This document shows, in pieces, positions 36,377 to 44,228 of a stretch of DNA of 53,696 bases (positions are counted from its first letter, which is position 1; the number at the start of each line of letters is the position of its first letter). Source of the stretch: Nocardia fusca NBRC 14340 (GTDB lineage Bacteria > Actinomycetota > Actinomycetes > Mycobacteriales > Mycobacteriaceae). The translations under genes and the position numbers were made by a program. The stretch is taken from the NCBI RefSeq assembly GCF_001618425.1, contig NZ_BDCU01000032.1, positions 1 to 53,696 of the forward strand. The letters are read 5' to 3'. A model generated the notes under the pieces. That model searched no databases and was not told where the DNA came from. It saw nothing but the letters and a program-made list of their open reading frames with translations.

Positions 36377-36739
36377 ACCGATCCTTCATGCGTGTGGTTC
36401 ATGCAGGGCAGTTATCGAGCCGAAAGACACGATCGCCGCGGACACAGCGCGACACTGCTGGTCAGCGGACCATTAGCGGAAACGGTGACGCTTCGATTCA
36501 ACAGATCAGACCGAATATTGCGAGTATCTCTATTCGAGCGCAAAGCAGGAAAACAGGCAATTCGTATCGCCGAGGCCACAGCTTATGCCATGCGACGGGC
36601 GCAGGCCCGGAAGCCGCCACCTCGATTCGGCACGAGTCGATCGGTCTCCGGTCAACGCAGGCCACCGGAGGGAAGAATGGCCGGACGCGCAGACCGCTCC
36701 GCGTGCGCACCGGCTCCATGACGACCCTGTCGGTCGGGT

Positions 36740-36862
36740 CATCTGTCCAGCGACCTGCACACCACCTGCCTGCTGGGTGCGGCCCAGACGCTCGCCGCCG
36801 ACAGCTCCGGCCGGCTGGGAACCCTGCTGTTCGTGTTCCGGCCGGCCGAGGAACTGACCCAC
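36740..36862 (+). pseudogene. M20-family amidohydrolase/peptidase remnant
   Basis: The + frame from 36752 reads DLHTTCLLGAAQTLAADSSG, then LGTLLFVFRPAEEL. This is the metal-binding and dimer region of M20 amidohydrolases (GHDxH...LLGAA...FQPAEE). Nothing upstream or downstream continues it. The rest of the 36377-36973 gap (about 600 bp) has no recognisable gene, only low-quality frames; the lipase promoter presumably lies at its left end. Confidence 0.6.
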
Positions 36863-36973
36863 CGGAGCCGGTGTGGTGGTTCCGAGCCCCATCGAATTCA
36901 TGGTCTGCCCGGCCGGAATTCCGTTGACACCTACGGGCCCGACCGGCAGCCTCCCGGTGTGCGAGAGAACCCG

Positions 36974-37444
36974 ATGTCGATCGAACTGGAGCCGCTGTCC
37001 GAGAACAACCTCGGAGCGCTGCTGGAGGCGGCCGTGGCCGATGCCGATCCGTCGGAGGTCATGCCCCCGGTGGCCGGGGAACCGGGATGGACCGCTCAGC
37101 GCAAGCAGGCCTTTCTGGAGTTCCACCGTGGACGCGCGCTCCGGGCCGAGGGGCCGGTGGAACTCACCTACGTCATCACCGTCGACGGCCGGGCCGTCGG
37201 TGCGGCGCGACTGGAATATCAAGGCGACTCGTTCGAGGCAGGCGTCTGGATCGGCCGCTCCCACCGCGGTCGCGGAGTCGGGCGAGCGGTCGCCGAAAGA
37301 TTACGCATCGCTGCCGTGGCCGCGGGTGTTCGTCGTATTGTCGCGGTCACCACCGGCGACAATACGGCCGCACGACGACTGCTTCCGACAGCGACACCGG
37401 TAGACGAGGACGGGACCGTAAGGGCAGCCGTCGACCTCGAATAA
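36974..37444 (+). CDS. GNAT-family N-acetyltransferase
   Basis: 156 residues from ATG 36974. The acetyl-CoA pyrophosphate-binding motif is RGRGVGRAVAERL, preceded by the typical strand GVWIGRSHRG and followed by VRRIVAVTTGDNTAARRLL, where Asn-Thr-Ala-Ala is the family helix start. The substrate is unknown. The C-terminus is slightly short compared with most GNATs, but strand 6-7 residues (DEDGTVRAAVDLE) are present. Confidence 0.85.
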   Translation: MSIELEPLSENNLGALLEAAVADADPSEVMPPVAGEPGWTAQRKQAFLEFHRGRALRAEGPVELTYVITVDGRAVGAARLEYQGDSFEAGVWIGRSHRGRGVGRAVAERLRIAAVAAGVRRIVAVTTGDNTAARRLLPTATPVDEDGTVRAAVDLE

Positions 37445-37536
37445 CCCACGAAACGTCGAAGACCGGAACTATCCGGGATCCATCGGTACCGAGCGTTGCA
37501 TCGCACGGCACGGCCCGCGCAGAGAGATCGTGCCCG

Positions 37537-37614
37537 CTATTCCGGCCACACCAGCGCCCAGACCAGCACCGCCAGCGGAAGTCCTACCGCAACGAGGAAA
37601 CCGAGTGTGATCAC
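37537..37614 (-). CDS. 25-residue membrane peptide, translationally coupled
   Basis: GTG at 37614 overlaps the TGA stop of the upstream gene (GTGA), the classic coupling arrangement. It encodes ITLGFLVAVGLPLAVLVW then ALVWPE, a single hydrophobic helix, and stops at 37537. No homologue is recognised. The overlap and clean hydrophobic design are the only support. Confidence 0.5.
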   Translation of the reverse strand: MITLGFLVAVGLPLAVLVWALVWPE

Positions 37615-37925
37615 GCCCGGCCCATATCGACCACCGGCCACCGGTGCCCACGTGGGTAAACCTGGATGGGCGTGACCAACGCGGCGAGATCGGTCACGAC
37701 ATGACGCACCGCGTCGGCGTGCTCGAATCCCGGCACCACCACGGCTTCGGCTTCGTGTTCCATCACCGCGCCCGCCAGGATCAACGAGGAAACCAGCGGG
37801 CCGGTGTCGAGGTAGATCGTCCACACCACCCGGTAACCGAACCGGTCGGCCACCTGATGAATATCCACGCCGTGGCCGAACACATCCTTGCGGATCAACC
37901 CGAGCGCCCTGTCCCTGCCGCCCAT
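37611..37925 (-). CDS. Conserved hypothetical protein (accessory-element type)
   Basis: 104 residues from ATG 37925 with AGGGGA upstream. The N-terminus GGRDRALGLIRKDVFGHGVD and the middle VDIHQVADRFGYRVVWTIYL, VVVPGFEHADAVRHVVTDLA resemble small proteins of unknown function carried near integrative elements in Nocardia and Streptomyces. The region reads like a resolvase-type catalytic fold without its Ser (weak). It is divergent from the DUF6879 unit, with a 233-bp shared promoter region. Confidence 0.65.
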   Translation of the reverse strand: MGGRDRALGLIRKDVFGHGVDIHQVADRFGYRVVWTIYLDTGPLVSSLILAGAVMEHEAEAVVVPGFEHADAVRHVVTDLAALVTPIQVYPRGHRWPVVDMGRA

Positions 37926-38158
37926 CTGTTCCCCTGTCCCCGTGCGTCTTTGGTGTGCACCCGCCGCCGGGGAGTGAATCATGCCCCCCGAGTTCAGCTC
38001 TGGTGGACCGACCCGGCGGCGAGGCCGAGACCGACGCTATGGGCGCAGCGTCAGCATTCACTACAACTTTGCGTGGCTTTGCGCGAAAGGTTGGCTTGTG
38101 CGGATAAATACATGAGGATTGCGCTGACAGATCGTCTCGATCGCAAAGGATGAACACC

Positions 38159-38443
38159 GTGCGCTTACGACTTCTCGGCTCCGGCTCGGATCACGGCACC
38201 TGCCCGGCGGTGTATGCCGCCGACACGGGCGATCTGGTGGTGCAAGGCGATATCACCGACCGCGCGACCGCCGTCCTGGTCCCTCACGCGCTGATCGACT
38301 GGCTCGAACCGGGGATGAAACTGCCGGTGGAAGCCACCGATAAGCCCGGAGCTTTTCTGGTGTCCGGCGAACCCGTCACCGCGCCGGAAGTCCTGGCGCA
38401 GCTCACCCTCGCCGACCACGAAACGGCCGTGGTGGTGCGCTGA
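38159..38443 (+). CDS. Small conserved protein of the DUF6879/XRE unit
   Basis: 94 residues from GTG 38159, chosen because AAAGGA lies eight bases upstream and because the protein then starts RLRLLGSGSDHGTCPAVYA. ATG 38150 would overlap that site. The remainder (DTGDLVVQGDITDRATA, VPHALIDWL) looks like a compact beta protein. Its stop overlaps the next ATG (TGATG). Similar small proteins precede DUF6879 genes in many actinobacteria; function unknown. Confidence 0.75.
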   Translation: MRLRLLGSGSDHGTCPAVYAADTGDLVVQGDITDRATAVLVPHALIDWLEPGMKLPVEATDKPGAFLVSGEPVTAPEVLAQLTLADHETAVVVR

Positions 38444-38994
38444 TGCGGCATGTCGTCGGCGACGGGATATTCGAGCCGCTGTTCCGCGCGGCCCGCCATC
38501 GCGCTTTCCATCTGGAGGTGCAGGACACCTACGGCGTAGCCGACGAGGTCGAAGCACTGCGGCGTTGGGAGGCCGGACAGGCCTACGAGCCAGAGGAACA
38601 ACCCGCATCCTGGAGCGCCTGGGACGACCTCATGGTCGAAACGGCTGGGCGCGGTGTCGTGCTCGAACGACTACGCGTGGTCACCGTTCCACACTCGGAC
38701 TACACACGGTGGCTGCTCAGCCGAACGGACATCCGCATCGAAACAGGCGAATCGGTGCGATGGCTCCCCCGCCACCTCGCCGACCCTGACGAGGTACCCC
38801 GCGACGACTATTGGTTGTTCGACGACGATACCGTTGCGTTCACCACCTTCGCCGAAACGGGAGAATTCATGGGCCTGTCGATCACCACCGACCCAGGAAT
38901 CGTCGACCGTTGTGTGCGAGCGCGAGCGATCCTGTGGCCGAACGGCATCGACCACGCCCGGTACGCCGACAGCGAGTACACGCACGTACAGTGA
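38443..38994 (+). CDS. DUF6879 family protein
   Basis: 183 residues. FEPLFRAARHRAFHLEVQDT, RWEAGQAYEPEEQPASW, RLRVVTVPHSDYTRWLL and GESVRWLPRHLADPDEVPRD match the conserved pattern of DUF6879, an abundant actinobacterial family. It overlaps both neighbours by coupling motifs (TGATG before, GTGA after), so the three proteins are made together. Known only as the companion of XRE-DUF5753 regulators, by analogy with DUF397 proteins in Streptomyces. Confidence 0.85.
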   Translation: MRHVVGDGIFEPLFRAARHRAFHLEVQDTYGVADEVEALRRWEAGQAYEPEEQPASWSAWDDLMVETAGRGVVLERLRVVTVPHSDYTRWLLSRTDIRIETGESVRWLPRHLADPDEVPRDDYWLFDDDTVAFTTFAETGEFMGLSITTDPGIVDRCVRARAILWPNGIDHARYADSEYTHVQ

Positions 38995-39818
38995 ACGCTG
39001 TCTCCGACGCACGGTCCGCGCTCGGCGCACGCCTTCGCGAATTGCGCCGAGCCGCTCACCTCACCGGCGTCGAACTCGCCGCACGGTGCGGCTGGCACTC
39101 CAGCAAGGTCAGCCGCATCGAGCGCGGAAAACAAGCACCCTCCGAAGCGGACCTCGCCGCTTGGTGCGATGCCTGCGAGAGCCTCGCCGTTCTCGACGAC
39201 CTGGTTGCCAACCTGCGCAACCTACGCTCGATGTATCTGGAGTGGCAGCGCACCGTCGCCGCCGGGCACACCCACCGGCAACGCCAGTCGATCGAGCTGG
39301 AGGGGCAAACGCGCCTGATCCGCTGGTTCGCCCCCGATACCCTGCCCGGCCTGTTGCAAACCGAGGACTACGCGCGTGCCGTCCTGCGCGCCTGCATCGC
39401 CATCACCGGTGGCCGCGACGACCTGGAAGAAGCTGTAGCCATGCGAATGGCACGCCGACGCGTCCTCGAACGAGCCGGGCGGCGGTTTCATATCCTGATC
39501 GGCGAGTTGTCACTACACCGCACCGTCGGCAGTGCCGCAGTCATGGCCGCGCAGCGCGAGCACCTGCTCAGCGAGTCGATGCGGCCGAACCTGCGGTTGG
39601 GGGTGATCCCGCTGCGAGCCGAGTACCGAGCACCCGCGACGAACTTCGTGATGTACGACCGCGCACAGGTCATCACCGAAACCGTGAGCGCCGAACTCAC
39701 CATCACCCGGCCGTCGGAGATCGCGCTGCACGAGAAAACGTTCGCGCTACTGGCCGAACAAGCCGTACACGGCGACGACGCCCGAACATTGATCCAGGCC
39801 GCAAACCCACCCGTATGA
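38991..39818 (+). CDS. XRE-family regulator with DUF5753 domain
   Basis: 275 residues from GTG 38991, which overlaps the preceding stop. HTH at about 10-65 (LRELRRAAHLTGVELAARCG, SSKVSRIERGKQAPS). The C-terminal about 190 residues are DUF5753 (EGQTRLIRWFAPDTLPGLLQ, TEDYARAVLR, and SLHRTVGS). This architecture is that of WhiJ/AbaA-like regulators, usually paired with a small partner protein that controls them. The DUF6879 product is the likely partner here. Confidence 0.92.
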   Translation: MNAVSDARSALGARLRELRRAAHLTGVELAARCGWHSSKVSRIERGKQAPSEADLAAWCDACESLAVLDDLVANLRNLRSMYLEWQRTVAAGHTHRQRQSIELEGQTRLIRWFAPDTLPGLLQTEDYARAVLRACIAITGGRDDLEEAVAMRMARRRVLERAGRRFHILIGELSLHRTVGSAAVMAAQREHLLSESMRPNLRLGVIPLRAEYRAPATNFVMYDRAQVITETVSAELTITRPSEIALHEKTFALLAEQAVHGDDARTLIQAANPPV

Positions 39819-39956
39819 CCTAATCGGGAAACTCAACGACGCTGCCGCTCGAGCCCGGCGGCCGCAACAGAGGCGGGTCTGCGGGAACTCCCTGGCCTCG
39901 CCAGCTGTGAAAACGATGACCGAACGACAAGAGCTCATATTCGAGAATGCAGAAAC

Positions 39957-40036
39957 TGGTCTGGTGTGGGGCTCGAACCCACGGCCAACGAGTTATGAGT
40001 CCAATCGCTGTCAGCGATGTACCAACCGGCAAAGAA
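39957..40036 (-). pseudogene. Degenerate tRNA-Met-like sequence
   Basis: On the minus strand a perfect T arm (GTGGG-TTCGAGC-CCCAC, plus 39966-39982) and the loop CTCATAA with anticodon CAT match the intact tRNA-Met at 41248-41321. The anticodon stem is broken (A-C and T-T mismatches), the acceptor strand ACCAGACC finds no 7-bp partner, and the D arm cannot be formed convincingly. It looks like a decayed tRNA gene or a foreign 3' half. The gap 39819-40066 holds nothing else. Confidence 0.5.
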
Positions 40037-40066
40037 CCTGCTGATCAGAGATCATTTTCCCATAGT

Positions 40067-40720
40067 CTATTGGTCTACGAAACCCGCACCCTGGGGAGCA
40101 ATCGGCTCGTCTCCACTTTCCGTGGCGGCACTGGAAACGCGCGAGTTGACGTACGGAGGGAGCCAGTTGTCGCCGTCACCGCGACGGGTGGCTCCGCGCA
40201 CCCCCAGGTCAGTACGAGCACAGGCATAGAAATCATCGCGAAGAGTCCCCAAGACCCGGAATTGCCTCAGGAACTCTTCCTGCTCTGGGCTCTCCTCCAT
40301 GGCAAGGAAACTGAAGTCGTACACCGCCATATGCCACCGGCGGGCAGCCACGATCGTGTCCGGGGAACCCAGAAGAAGCACTTGCTCCCACTTCACGGTC
40401 CGGTGGGCCTCTGCATCCGCCAGAGCATTGGCTACCAGTGGCTCGTCCGCCGGCGTGGTCAGGTTGGGCAGTCCTCGCTGAGCCGCGAGACGAAATACGA
40501 CCTCCAATATCGTCTTGACTGCGTTGGCGTACTCAACGTACGCAGCCAGACGCTTCTCATCCCAACGGGTGTCGATCGCACGCCTCCACTTCGCGCGCTC
40601 GACAGAGGTCGTCGCCACAAAGGTCGCGCCCGCCCCTACGAGCACTCCGGCGAGCGTTACCACCTGTTGCAGAAGAGGCCCCACCACTGCATTGTCAGGT
40701 GAATTTGACCCAATAGGCAA
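40067..40720 (-). CDS. Hypothetical protein with one N-terminal membrane helix
   Basis: 217 residues. A hydrophobic segment at about 13-38 (VVGPLLQQVVTLAGVLVGAG) is followed by a helical, charged body: SVERAKWRRAIDTRWDEKRL, AAYVEYANAVKTILE. It resembles uncharacterised actinobacterial proteins of about 200 residues that are anchored in the membrane by their N-terminus. The last about 30 residues are low complexity. It lies between the tRNA-like sequence and the tRNA-Met gene, so it may be accessory DNA. Confidence 0.7.
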   Translation of the reverse strand: MPIGSNSPDNAVVGPLLQQVVTLAGVLVGAGATFVATTSVERAKWRRAIDTRWDEKRLAAYVEYANAVKTILEVVFRLAAQRGLPNLTTPADEPLVANALADAEAHRTVKWEQVLLLGSPDTIVAARRWHMAVYDFSFLAMEESPEQEEFLRQFRVLGTLRDDFYACARTDLGVRGATRRGDGDNWLPPYVNSRVSSAATESGDEPIAPQGAGFVDQ

Positions 40721-40735
40721 GGCGCCGAGGGTAAG

Positions 40736-41000
40736 TCATGCCGTCGAGGGCTGTTCACCTTTGCCCAGGCCGGGCTCGTGCAATACGTCGGGCACCAGGC
40801 GAAGAACTGGACGTTGCTGCTGGTCCACGCCGAGGATCCTGCGGATATCTGCTGGAGTCCACGCGAGTTCCAGAGCCAGTTCCGCAATTGTGAGACCGTG
40901 GTCGCAAGCCAGGGAGAATCCTTTGGCGAGCAGCGCAGGCTGCTCACCGGGGAAGCTGGTCAGCGGCTCAGGTAGCCCCAGCCCAGGTGTGTCACGCGAC
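40736..41000 (-). pseudogene. C-terminal fragment of an XRE/ImmA-type regulator
   Basis: The minus frame reads PALLAKGFSLACDHGLTIAE, LALELAWTPADIRRILGVD and RPVLRLVPD. This is the usual end of actinobacterial HTH/IrrE-ImmA-like proteins. The HTH and metallopeptidase parts are missing, with only filler upstream. The remaining 41000-41247 holds nothing recognisable. Confidence 0.5.
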
Positions 41001-41247
41001 TCGCGCAGGCGTATGAAGCCACGACCCATCACGCGCGGCTGCCCTGCCCCGGGCCGGAGGGCTGTCTGGAATCAACGCACGCGCCCGCAGGAATATCGAC
41101 GACCCGCGCCCGGTTCGGTCCGGCGCGGGCGACAGTGGAATCCATCTCCTAGCCGGCTCTACCCGCAGATATACTTTGATGCCGGAGCGCTGCTCTAGAC
41201 AAACTCGGCTGTCGAGTTATGCATTTCCGCTGGTAGAACCCTGTTTG

Positions 41248-41321
41248 TGGGGCGGGTGGGGCTCGAACCCACGACCAATGGATTATGAGTCCACGGCTCT
41301 AACCGACTGAGCTACCGCCCC
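41248..41321 (-). tRNA. tRNA-Met (anticodon CAT)
   Basis: 74 nt without an encoded CCA. The acceptor stem GGGGCGG/CCGCCCC has seven perfect pairs with discriminator A. The D arm is GCTC-AGTCGGTTA-GAGC, the anticodon stem GTGGA/TCCAT (one G-T) with loop CTCATAA, and the T arm GTGGG-TTCGAGC-CCCAC. Elongator Met is most likely; a CAT-reading tRNA-Ile that is modified to read AUA cannot be fully excluded without the other CAT tRNAs of the genome. Not initiator, because the first pair is formed. Confidence 0.95.
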
Positions 41322-41457
41322 TGGCTGCGACCTGAGGTCGCAAGTGTCGGATGGTACCCGGTTGGCGTGACAGGGGCCAGTTGATCGGGTCCGGGAGGCC
41401 GGGGAAACTCGGGGATCCCGACTAGGCTGGGGTCGTTGCCGAAGCGGAGGAGGGCGC

Positions 41458-41907
41458 GTGGCCGAGCTGTTCGTGCGGGTGTTGCGGGCGCATCAGTGGC
41501 TGTACGAGAAGAGCGGCGGGCTGGTGGGGCATCGGCTGCTGTTCGGGAACCCCACCCTGCTGCTGCGGACCGTGGGGCGGAAGACGGGGCTGGAGCGGAC
41601 GTCGGCGCTGACCTATGCCAGGGACGGGGCGGATTATCTGGTTACCGCCTCGAACGGCGGGTCGCCGCGGCCGCCGGGGTGGCTGGCGAATCTGCGGGCG
41701 CGGCCGGAGTGCGAGATTCGAGTAGGGCGGCGCGCGTTCCCGGTTCGGGCCCGGGTCACTCTGCCCGACGATCCGGAGTACGCGCGCCGCTGGGGGTTGG
41801 TGGACGCCGTGAATCAGGGCCGGTACAGCGAGTACCAGCGGAAGACGAAGCGTCCGATTGCCGTGGTCGTGCTATCGCCCGCGAGTGGTGCGGGTCAGTC
41901 GGAGTAG
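41458..41907 (+). CDS. Nitroreductase-family deazaflavin (F420)-dependent protein (Ddn-like)
   Basis: 149 residues from GTG 41458. RLLFGNPTLLLRTVGRKTGL, RTSALTYARDGADYLVTASN, PRPPGWLANLRARPECEIRV and RRAFPVRARVTLPD follow the DUF385/Ddn family, the mycobacterial F420H2-dependent enzymes. GRKTGxxR and GGxPRxPxWxxNLxAxP are its conserved blocks. Cytoplasmic or membrane-associated. It starts 136 bp from the tRNA gene and is transcribed away from it. Substrate (quinone or other) unknown. Confidence 0.92.
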   Translation: MAELFVRVLRAHQWLYEKSGGLVGHRLLFGNPTLLLRTVGRKTGLERTSALTYARDGADYLVTASNGGSPRPPGWLANLRARPECEIRVGRRAFPVRARVTLPDDPEYARRWGLVDAVNQGRYSEYQRKTKRPIAVVVLSPASGAGQSE

Positions 41908-42465
41908 CTCTCCGAGCCGACCCGCGCACGCGCTCTCCGGGGACGGAGGTCCTCCGGGGGGCGGCTGGCGAGATGGACTACGGAGGCAACGAGAATCAGG
42001 ATTGCGAGCACTACCAATGCGGTAACCACGGCACGCACAGTAACGATGTCAAGGGGGATATTGCACCCCAGAACGGTCTATGGTGCCCGCGTCGGTTACG
42101 GCCAACCGGAGACCGTTTCGCCGGATATGACGGATTTCCAGGCGTATCGATGCACCGCCGGACAATTTGGGATACAAACCCAAAACCCTTGGTGCGGTGT
42201 GAAATTACACAGTTCCACCGATACCGAATTGGTATGGGTGGAACACGCCGACAGGTTCCCCACCTGTGAAAAGTAGTGAAGGCGAGTCCTATTCGGAAGG
42301 CCGAATCTTGTGCGATCTCACAATCGGTTCACTCGGCCCGCCGACCGAAAGATTGCCCGCAACTTCAGGTTACAGCCAAACCGGTCGAAGTCTCACGACC
42401 GCTGCGCCTTCGGCGGGACCGCAGTGGTCCGCCGGGCCCGGTCGGAGAGCCCTCACGGCCGGTCG
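41908..42465. other. Non-coding stretch with a long hairpin at 42212-42244
   Basis: About 560 bp with no supported gene on either strand. Two inverted repeats stand out. GTTCCACCGATACC and GGTATGGGTGGAAC (42212-42244, 13 of 14 pairs, 5-nt loop) form a strong hairpin. Right after it lies ACAGGT-TCCCC-ACCTGT. Neither is followed by a T run, so a simple intrinsic terminator is not supported. They could be operators, a small RNA or a bidirectional terminator for the gene pair around them. Confidence 0.45.
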
Positions 42466-42729
42466 CTACGACGACGAGCCGCCACCTCCGCCGCAGCTAC
42501 TTCCACCACCACAACTGCTACCACCGCCGCAGCTGCTGCCGGAAGAACCGCTGTCGCCACCCGAGCCGTCGGCGGACCAGATACCACTGGAGGAGCCGTA
42601 TCCACCCCGCCGCCGCGTTCGGTTACCGCCGCGCGGCGAACTCGTCTTGACGATCACCACCACAATGCCCACGACCACCGCGAGGCAGCCCACCCCGAAC
42701 GCCAACACGATGAACAGTGCCAGATCCAT
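42466..42729 (-). CDS. Small membrane protein with Ser/Cys/Gly-repeat tail
   Basis: 87 residues from ATG 42729. One hydrophobic helix spans about 3-28 (ALFIVLAFGVGCLAVVVG), followed by a basic stretch (PRGGNRTRRRGG) and a low-complexity C-terminus containing SSCGGG three times in a row. Such Cys/Gly-rich tails are typical of TIGR04222-type actinobacterial membrane proteins, which commonly sit beside glycine-rich-domain genes. It is divergent from such a gene. This copy would be a very short version. Confidence 0.7.
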   Translation of the reverse strand: MDLALFIVLAFGVGCLAVVVGIVVVIVKTSSPRGGNRTRRRGGYGSSSGIWSADGSGGDSGSSGSSCGGGSSCGGGSSCGGGGGSSS

Positions 42730-42878
42730 TGCTCGACGGTACCGAGGAAAACACTCCGCCACAGAACATTTTTCGACCGAGAGGCCACCGGACCGCCGCC
42801 CCGATATCCGTCGCCGAGCCGAGACCCGCCCGCCGATACAGGAGACCGGTCCGGCGAGCGGTCCGCGATAATGACGAC

Positions 42879-43403
42879 GTGTTCGCGTTCACCCCGTTCC
42901 GCCGCCACCGCGGGACCGATCCCGCCACCGTGGAGCGGGCGGTCGATGAGCTCGAGCTCTCCGAAGCCGTCTACAAAACCTGTCCGTGGGAGCCGCGCGC
43001 ACTCGTGGCCACGGGGTTGCGGCAGTGGTTGCGCTGTTGCGGCGCGGCCATGGCGGACGGTCAGGTGATCGGGATGCCGTCGCACGCGGTCGACGAGGCA
43101 TGGCACGGGCTCATCCTGTGCACGAGACGGTACGCGCGGTTCTGCGAGCGCGCCTACGGACAGTTCCTGCACCACTACCCGGACGGCGACGGCAGCGCGT
43201 CGGGCGGCGGGCAGGGCGACGACACGGCGAGCCAACTCGGCCGTACCGTGGTGGCGTGGTCGCTGGTGGCGCGCCCGGGCGAGGAGTGTGTGCTCTGGGA
43301 TCTGGATTCCCGGCTGGGACTGGCACAGCCCTGGGGAATCCCCGCGGAGCGCGTCGCCTCGATCGAGGCCGCCCTGCGGCAGCGCACCGCCGCAGGCCGC
43401 TGA
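42879..43403 (+). CDS. Glycine-rich-domain-like protein (PF07173 type)
   Basis: 174 residues from GTG 42879. The diagnostic block is MPSHAVDEAWHGLILCTRRY, ARFCERAYGQFLHHYPD: DExWH, FCxxxxGxFxHHxP. An N-terminal helix bundle part (PATVERAVDELELSEAVYKT) and a Cys-Cys pair (LRCCGAAM) precede it. The name derives from plant homologues; bacterial members are uncharacterised. It pairs with the divergent Cys/Gly-tail membrane protein. Confidence 0.75.
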   Translation: MFAFTPFRRHRGTDPATVERAVDELELSEAVYKTCPWEPRALVATGLRQWLRCCGAAMADGQVIGMPSHAVDEAWHGLILCTRRYARFCERAYGQFLHHYPDGDGSASGGGQGDDTASQLGRTVVAWSLVARPGEECVLWDLDSRLGLAQPWGIPAERVASIEAALRQRTAAGR

Positions 43404-43484
43404 GCGGCTACCCGACCGCTATATATTCACTATTCGGGCAATCCGGATTAAGCCGACACGCTGCGCTGCGGTATCTTCGGCGGG

Positions 43485-44204
43485 GTGAGTTACTCAGCCG
43501 TCGCAGCGGCCACCACCGAACTTGCCCTGATGCCGGGTTTTCTGGACCCGGTGAATCTGCTCAACTCGTTCGGCACCTGGGTACTACTCGGCCTGCTCGT
43601 CGTGGTGTTCATCGAGTCGGGCCTGCTGTTCCCGCTGCTGCCCGGTGATTCACTGCTGTTCACCGCAGGACTCATCGCGGCCTCCAAATCGGCGGAGATC
43701 GAACCCTTCGCGCCGATCTGGCTACTCCTCGTGCTGATCCCGATCGCGGCGATCGCCGGCGATCAGGTGGGCTACCTGATCGGCGCCAAGGGCGGGACCG
43801 CGCTGTTCAAGAGCGACGACGCGAAGATCCTCAAGAAGTCCTATCTCGACGAATCGCACGCGTTTTTCGAGAAGCACGGACCGATCACCATCGTGCTGGC
43901 CCGGTTCGTCCCGATCGTGCGCACCTACGCACCGCTGGTCGCGGGGGCGGCCAGGATGAAGTACTCGGTGTTCCTCACCTATAACGTCGTCGGCGGCGTG
44001 CTGTGGGGCGCCGGGGTCACCATGCTGGGTTATCTGCTCGGCCAGATCGCGATCGTGCGCGACAATGTCGATCTGATCTTCCTGCTCATCGTGGCCGTCT
44101 CGGTGCTCCCGATCGTCTGGGAGGTCGTCAAACGCTATCGCTCCGGCCGCGGGAAGACCGCCGCGGCGGACGCGGACGAACCCGCCGATCACCCGGCCGC
44201 CTGA
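43485..44204 (+). CDS. DedA-family membrane protein
   Basis: 239 residues from GTG 43485 with GCGGGG upstream. ESGLLFPLLPGDSLLFTAG is the first re-entrant-type region; the DedA signature ARFVPIVRTYAPLVAGAARM then YSVFLTYNVVGGVLWG carries both conserved Arg residues. Two or three helices follow, and a charged Ala/Asp tail. Known members (YqjA, DedA, UptA) act in envelope lipid flipping (undecaprenyl phosphate, phosphatidylethanolamine) and in membrane energisation. Which of these applies cannot be told. Convergent with the aldehyde dehydrogenase gene, 24 bp apart. Confidence 0.93.
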   Translation: MSYSAVAAATTELALMPGFLDPVNLLNSFGTWVLLGLLVVVFIESGLLFPLLPGDSLLFTAGLIAASKSAEIEPFAPIWLLLVLIPIAAIAGDQVGYLIGAKGGTALFKSDDAKILKKSYLDESHAFFEKHGPITIVLARFVPIVRTYAPLVAGAARMKYSVFLTYNVVGGVLWGAGVTMLGYLLGQIAIVRDNVDLIFLLIVAVSVLPIVWEVVKRYRSGRGKTAAADADEPADHPAA

Positions 44205-44228
44205 TCGCTCACGCGGCCGGGCCACCGG

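Noticed and set aside
39957..40036. Functional second tRNA-Met
   Set aside because: The anticodon stem has mismatches and the acceptor and D stems cannot be formed; only the T arm and anticodon loop are preserved.
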